Assembly: GCA_903827375.1 (NCBI GenBank)
Contig: CAIKHZ010000318.1
Coordinates: 1-36,402 of the forward strand
Reading direction: 5' to 3'
Length of the DNA stretch: 36,402 nt
Source of the DNA: Akkermansiaceae bacterium
Lineage (GTDB): Bacteria; Verrucomicrobiota; Verrucomicrobiia; Verrucomicrobiales; Akkermansiaceae
Shown here: positions 32,309 to 36,402 of the stretch, one piece after another
How positions within the stretch are numbered: position 1 is the stretch's first letter
Layout: the number at the start of each line of letters is the position of its first letter
The notes under the pieces: generated by a model
Seen by the model: the letters and a program-made list of their open reading frames with translations, nothing else
The model's database searches: none
What the model was told of the DNA's origin: nothing
Program-made: the position numbers and the translations under genes

Positions 32309-34743
32309 ACCACGAAACCGTCACCCATTCCCTGCGCTGGGCCGGCGAATGGCCGTGGTATGCCGGACTCTGCGCCGCCCTCATCGCCGCCCTCACCGCC
32401 TGGCTCCTCTACCGCCGCGAGGCCGCCGCCATGCGCCCGCTGTTCCGCCTGCTGCTGCCGCTGCTGCGCGCCACCGCTGTGTTCCTCATTGTTATTTTGT
32501 TAGGTGGTCCGTTGATTCATCACCGCACGGTCATCGGTCAACTCGCCCGCCTGACGATTCTGGTGGATGGTTCGGAAAGCATGCAACTGGCTGACCCCGG
32601 GATGGATGCCCGCCGCAAGCTGCGTATCCTTGAGCGCCTCGGCATGCTCGAACCCGGTGCCATCAACCTCGATCACGCACCTTCATCCACCGACCTCGCC
32701 GCCAACCCCAACCCAATCGTCAAAAACGCCATAGCCAAATTTGACGCGCTTCCCCGCTGGCAGCGGGTCCAGGCATTGTTGCTAGGCGACAAACCCGGAA
32801 CCGGCTTGCTCGAAAAACTCGCCGACAAGTTTGAACTGCAACTCGCATCCATCGACAACGGCGAGGTCAAACCCATCTGGCAATCCGCCACCCGTGAGAC
32901 GCCGCGGCCCGAGGCACTGCCAAAGCCGCTAGGTTCCATCACCGACCTAACCGCCGGACTGGCCTACGCGGTGAGCAGCCAGTCGAAGGCCGGGCCCGGG
33001 GCGGTGCTGCTTATATCCGACGGCCAGCAGAACTCGGGAGATCCACCGTTAGAGACTGCGCAGGTGCTGGCCGGCAAGAAGCTGCCGGTGTTCACGCTGG
33101 GAACGGGCAGCGAGAGTGCGCCGCGCGACATGGCGATTGTTAGCACGAGTGTGCCGGAGAGTGTTTTCCACGAGGATGTGGTGCGGGGCGAAATTGTGCT
33201 CAAGGAGGAAGTAAGCGCCGGCCTGCCCATCACCCTGAGCATCAACGATGGCGACAAACTGGTGTGGCAACAGCAACTCGTCACCGAGGCCAAACTCCAC
33301 CGCAGCATGCCCTTCGAGTTTCCGGTCAAGGAACTCGCCGCCTCACGCCTCAAAGCACTCCCCCAGGGTGCCGAAACATCCGCCGTCGCCATCGACCTCA
33401 CCGTCAGCGTCTCCCCTGCCGATGGCGAACAAGAATTATCTAACAATAAAAGCCAGATCCGCTTCCGAGCCGTCACACAGAAACGAAAAATCCTCCTGCT
33501 AGACGGCCGCTCGCGCTGGGAAACCCGCTACTTGAAAAACCTCTATCAACGCGACGAAAAGTGGGACGTCAACACGGTAATCGGAGGCATGAAGGCCGCC
33601 ACCGGCTTTGTGCGCGGCACCAAGGAGGGAATGTTTCCGGCCGACAAGGCGACCCTCGATACCTACGAACTGGTCATCTTTGGCGACGTTCCCAAAGACC
33701 TGCTCAAACCCGAGGAATGCCTCTGGCTAGCCGATTTCGTCGGCAAACGCGGCGGAGGATTGATCTTCATCGACGGCGCCCGCAGCCACCTCCACGAATA
33801 CGCCGATACCCCGCTGAGCCCACTCCTCCCGGTGGCTTTCCCCAATACCAAAAGCACCGGTGGTCTAACCGGGCTAGCTCTAACTGGCCGGGCCGCCGAA
33901 CTCGCCCCCTTCTCTCTCAGCTCGGAACCCGCCGCCAACGCGGGCATCTGGGCCAAACTGCCCGTCCCCCGCTCGCTCGCCGCTGTCACTCCGCTCGCCG
34001 GTGCCGAGGTGCTCATCGAAGGTGAGTCGGCAGCTGGCCGCGTGCCGTTGGCGCTGCTGCGGCCGTTTGGCAACGGCCAAGTGTACTACCACGCATTCGA
34101 CGACTCATGGCGCTGGCGCTTCGAGGTGGCCGACACCTATCACGTTAGATTCTGGAACCAGATCGCTGCCTTTGTCCTAGAAGAACCGTTTTCGGCCCGT
34201 GACAAGTGCCTTTCGCTGGATGCAGGCAAGCTGACCTATCAACCCGGCGAGCACGCCGACCTACGGGTGCGTTTGCGAAGCGGCGAAGGCAAAACCGTCA
34301 CTGAAGCCACCGTGGCAGCCGTGCTCTGGCGCGACGGCACCCGGGTAGCCAATATCGGCCTGAGCCCGGATCCGGGCGGGGTTTTCCGTGGCAAGACGGC
34401 AGCGTTGGAAGCTGGCGAATATCAGGTAACGGTGGAAACGGCAGCTATTCCCGAAGGCCAGATCAAGGTGCGGGCCGGGTTCAAAGTGGAGCCTCGCCAG
34501 AATGCCGAGCGCTCGCTGCTGAGCATCAACGAGGAATTGCTGGGCCAGATCGCGCAAACCAGCGGCGGCCACTATTGCCGCGAGGAACAAGCCGATGAAC
34601 TCGTCAGCCAACTCGAGCCGCTGGCCGCAGGCAATATCCGCGAAAGCGAATCCCTCCTGCTCGAAAGCCGCTGGTGGTTCGCCCTCATCGTCACCCTCCT
34701 CACCCTAGAATGGCTCATCCGCAAACGCGTCGGCATGCTCTGA
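32305..34743 (+). CDS. Large VWA-like membrane protein of the BatA cluster
   Basis: 812 aa from the ATG at 32305, which overlaps the BatA-like stop (ATGA); the frame extends upstream to 32218 only as a shadow. Two N-terminal helices (AGLCAALIAALTAWLLY and LRATAVFLIVILLGGPL) precede a VWA-like site LVDGSESM. A second VWA-type stretch appears at AVLLISDGQQNSGD, then beta-rich domains and a glutamine-amidotransferase-like fold (VIFGDVPKDLLKPEECLWLADFVGKRGGGLIFIDG) without the catalytic Cys motif. A C-terminal helix (WWFALIVTLLTLEWLI) anchors the end before IRKRVGML. It is the same general design as the BatA-like protein but much diverged, so the two may form a heteromeric periplasmic assembly. 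Function unproven. Confidence 0.85.
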   Translation: MNHETVTHSLRWAGEWPWYAGLCAALIAALTAWLLYRREAAAMRPLFRLLLPLLRATAVFLIVILLGGPLIHHRTVIGQLARLTILVDGSESMQLADPGMDARRKLRILERLGMLEPGAINLDHAPSSTDLAANPNPIVKNAIAKFDALPRWQRVQALLLGDKPGTGLLEKLADKFELQLASIDNGEVKPIWQSATRETPRPEALPKPLGSITDLTAGLAYAVSSQSKAGPGAVLLISDGQQNSGDPPLETAQVLAGKKLPVFTLGTGSESAPRDMAIVSTSVPESVFHEDVVRGEIVLKEEVSAGLPITLSINDGDKLVWQQQLVTEAKLHRSMPFEFPVKELAASRLKALPQGAETSAVAIDLTVSVSPADGEQELSNNKSQIRFRAVTQKRKILLLDGRSRWETRYLKNLYQRDEKWDVNTVIGGMKAATGFVRGTKEGMFPADKATLDTYELVIFGDVPKDLLKPEECLWLADFVGKRGGGLIFIDGARSHLHEYADTPLSPLLPVAFPNTKSTGGLTGLALTGRAAELAPFSLSSEPAANAGIWAKLPVPRSLAAVTPLAGAEVLIEGESAAGRVPLALLRPFGNGQVYYHAFDDSWRWRFEVADTYHVRFWNQIAAFVLEEPFSARDKCLSLDAGKLTYQPGEHADLRVRLRSGEGKTVTEATVAAVLWRDGTRVANIGLSPDPGGVFRGKTAALEAGEYQVTVETAAIPEGQIKVRAGFKVEPRQNAERSLLSINEELLGQIAQTSGGHYCREEQADELVSQLEPLAAGNIRESESLLLESRWWFALIVTLLTLEWLIRKRVGML

Positions 34744-34780
34744 ACCACCGCCAATTCTCGGACCTAACATTTTTCATCCC

Positions 34781-36402
34781 ATGAATTCCCATCCTGATCC
34801 CGTCATTGTGCAAATGCTGGCTGCGTTTGCCCGGCGTCGGCGGCGTCTCATCCTGCTGCGCGGCGGCCTGGCCACCCTCGCTATGCTCATCGCCGCCATG
34901 TTAGTGGTCGCCGCGCTCGACTACTGGCTGCCGCTGCTGCGCGAATGGCTGCGCTGGTCACTGAGCATGACGGCCTACGCGGCGGTGCTCGGTGTGGCAT
35001 GGCGGCTGTGGTTGCGACCGCTGTTAGACGTGCCTGACGCACGGCAACTCGCCCGCCTCGTCGAGTACGCCGCACCGGCATTGCGCGAGGATTTGCTCTC
35101 GGCGGTCGAACTCGGCCGCTCCACTGGCGCTGGCCTGGATTCAGCGCAATTCCGCGCCTTGGTGCAGTCCGACGTGTCTCTTCGGGTGCGCGAATTGAAG
35201 GTCAAGTCACTGCTGCCTGTCGGCCTGCTCAAACGCTATATCCATGTCACGGCTGTCATCGGGCTGCTCGTCGCCACTCTCGTAGCCGTCAGCGGCCTGC
35301 GCTTTGGCACCCTCATGCTGCGCGCCCTGATGCCCGGTGCCAACCTCGACCGCGTGTCAGCCACCCGCATCGTCATCCTCGAACCCAACCCCGCCAGCCA
35401 AACGGTGCCCCAAGGCGACGCCCTACGCCTTGAAATTGAGTTGCAGGGAGCTCCTGCCACCAGTGCAAGACTGGAAACCGAAGGTGCCAGCCAAGGCCGC
35501 GTGGTGACCGAGATGACGCCATTGGGCAAGGGCCGCTTCGCCACCGCCATCCAGATTGGCCGCGAAAACCTGCGCTACCGCGTGCAGGCCGGCGACGCCC
35601 TCACCCGCCGCTACGACCTAACCGCCATTGCCCGCCCCTACGAGGTGGCGTTTGAAAAGACGTATCATTTTCCTGACTACTCGCAAATTCCCATCAAATC
35701 ATTGCGGGAGAACGGTGGGGATCTTGCGGGCCTGGAAGGGTCCGAGGTGGATGTGACCATCACCACCAGTCAGCCGGTGGCGCGGGGTGAGTTGCGCCTC
35801 GAACAAGGGCTGCACAATTCCGTCATCCCACTCGCCGCCCTGCCCGACGGCCGGATGAACGCCCGGGTGCCACTCAGAGCCTCGGGCAGCTACCGCGTCT
35901 ATCTGGTGGCCAGCGGCACCGCCTTTGAAAATAAATTCAGCCCGGAATACGAAGTGCGTGCCGAACCAGACCTGCCGCCCACCCTCAAGTTGGAGGAGCC
36001 CGACCAGGATTTGGTGGCGGCGGCCGATCAGAGCGTCACCTTGGTCGCTAACGCTGGCGATGATATTGGCCTGGCCCGAATCGCCCAATTGGTAAAGGTC
36101 AACGAGGGTCCATGGACGGAAACCATGCTCCAACAAAACTCGGGGCGCCAGACCCACATCGAACAGGAATGGGATCTCGCCAACACCGGAGCCAAAGCTG
36201 GCGACGTCGTCTCCTGCAAACTGGTGGCCACCGACCTCAAAGGCAGCAAGGCCGAGTCGCGCACCCTACAAATACTCATCGTCGCCAACCGCGAGACCAA
36301 TCGCGTGGCCGGCTTGCCAGCCCGCTGCGCCCTTTTCCAATCCTTGCAGGCCCTCACCACCGCAGCCGCCAATCTCGATGACGCAGCCCGCCTCGCCCAA
36401 AC
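34781..36402 (+). CDS. DUF4175-like large membrane protein, N-terminal part (runs off window)
   Basis: The frame opens at the ATG at 34781, 37 bp after the VWA gene, and stays open to the window edge, so at least 540 residues are seen and the end is missing. Two or three N-terminal helices (RGGLATLAMLIAAMLVVAALDYWL, LSMTAYAAVLGVAWRLWL, and later HVTAVIGLLVATLVAVSGL) enclose a short conserved segment DARQLARLVEYAAPALREDLLSAVEL, typical of DUF4175-type proteins. A long beta-sandwich periplasmic part follows (YEVAFEKTYHFPDYSQIPIKSLRENGGDLAGLEGSEVDVTI begins it). Such proteins recur at the end of MoxR-DUF58-BatA clusters in Verrucomicrobiota and Planctomycetota; they usually carry a long coiled-coil C-terminus, outside this window. 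Confidence 0.85.
   Translation, partial: MNSHPDPVIVQMLAAFARRRRRLILLRGGLATLAMLIAAMLVVAALDYWLPLLREWLRWSLSMTAYAAVLGVAWRLWLRPLLDVPDARQLARLVEYAAPALREDLLSAVELGRSTGAGLDSAQFRALVQSDVSLRVRELKVKSLLPVGLLKRYIHVTAVIGLLVATLVAVSGLRFGTLMLRALMPGANLDRVSATRIVILEPNPASQTVPQGDALRLEIELQGAPATSARLETEGASQGRVVTEMTPLGKGRFATAIQIGRENLRYRVQAGDALTRRYDLTAIARPYEVAFEKTYHFPDYSQIPIKSLRENGGDLAGLEGSEVDVTITTSQPVARGELRLEQGLHNSVIPLAALPDGRMNARVPLRASGSYRVYLVASGTAFENKFSPEYEVRAEPDLPPTLKLEEPDQDLVAAADQSVTLVANAGDDIGLARIAQLVKVNEGPWTETMLQQNSGRQTHIEQEWDLANTGAKAGDVVSCKLVATDLKGSKAESRTLQILIVANRETNRVAGLPARCALFQSLQALTTAAANLDDAARLAQ

Noticed and set aside
1..36402. Apparent excess of GTTAG/CTAAC pentamers noticed while reading
   Set aside because: A count by eye gave about 58, close to the roughly 50 expected for both orientations at about 60 percent GC; not a clear signal without proper statistics.

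Overview
The window looks like a chromosomal segment of a Gram-negative, GC-rich bacterium, most likely a member of Verrucomicrobiota (inferred from gene content and architecture, not from a marker gene). The pointers are the MoxR/DUF58/BatA/von Willebrand/DUF4175 gene order, large secreted carbohydrate-active proteins with LamG and discoidin modules, a YqjD/YqjE pair, two adjacent PilT-type ATPases, and the near absence of Shine-Dalgarno sequences. No rRNA, tRNA, CRISPR array, complete insertion sequence or prophage was seen.

Layout. At 1-264 lies the 3' end of an Rpn-family (PD-(D/E)XK nuclease/transposase-like) gene. On the minus strand follow an AraC-type regulator and a P1B-4-like metal-exporting ATPase (437-3505), then a giant secreted SGNH (sialate O-acetylesterase-like) protein (3654-7778). 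A REP-like repeat cluster separates the latter from the grpE-dnaJ chaperone operon (8073-9806, minus). On the plus strand, 10057-13731 is a tightly coupled four-gene envelope glycosylation cassette (GT39/ArnT-like, GT2/ArnC-GtrB-like, GtrA, ChbG/YdjC deacetylase), each junction an ATGA stop/start overlap. It is followed by a putative lipoprotein with a divergent RbsD/FucU fold and a very small RNase III-like protein that ends tail-to-tail with yicC.

From 14673 to 25625 everything is on the minus strand: a GH43-type multi-domain hydrolase, radC, an AsmA-like envelope protein, a yqjD/yqjE/third-gene set, two PilT-type ATPases, a small membrane protein with two CxxC pairs, and yicC. From 25940 to the right edge everything is on the plus strand: a Fur-family regulator, an HtrA/DegP-type protease, and the MoxR-DUF58-BatA-VWA-DUF4175 cluster, whose last gene runs off the window.

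The main functional themes are cell envelope maintenance (HtrA, AsmA-like, BatA cluster, YqjD/E), envelope sugar modification (GT39-GT2-GtrA-deacetylase), polysaccharide breakdown (SGNH esterase, GH43), protein folding (GrpE/DnaJ), metal homeostasis (P1B-4 ATPase, Fur) and RNA metabolism (YicC, RNase III-like). The least ordinary items are the RbsD/FucU-like lipoprotein lacking the usual catalytic His, the shrunken RNase III-like protein lacking part of its active site, and the sugar cassette in which a YdjC-type deacetylase may take the place of ArnD.
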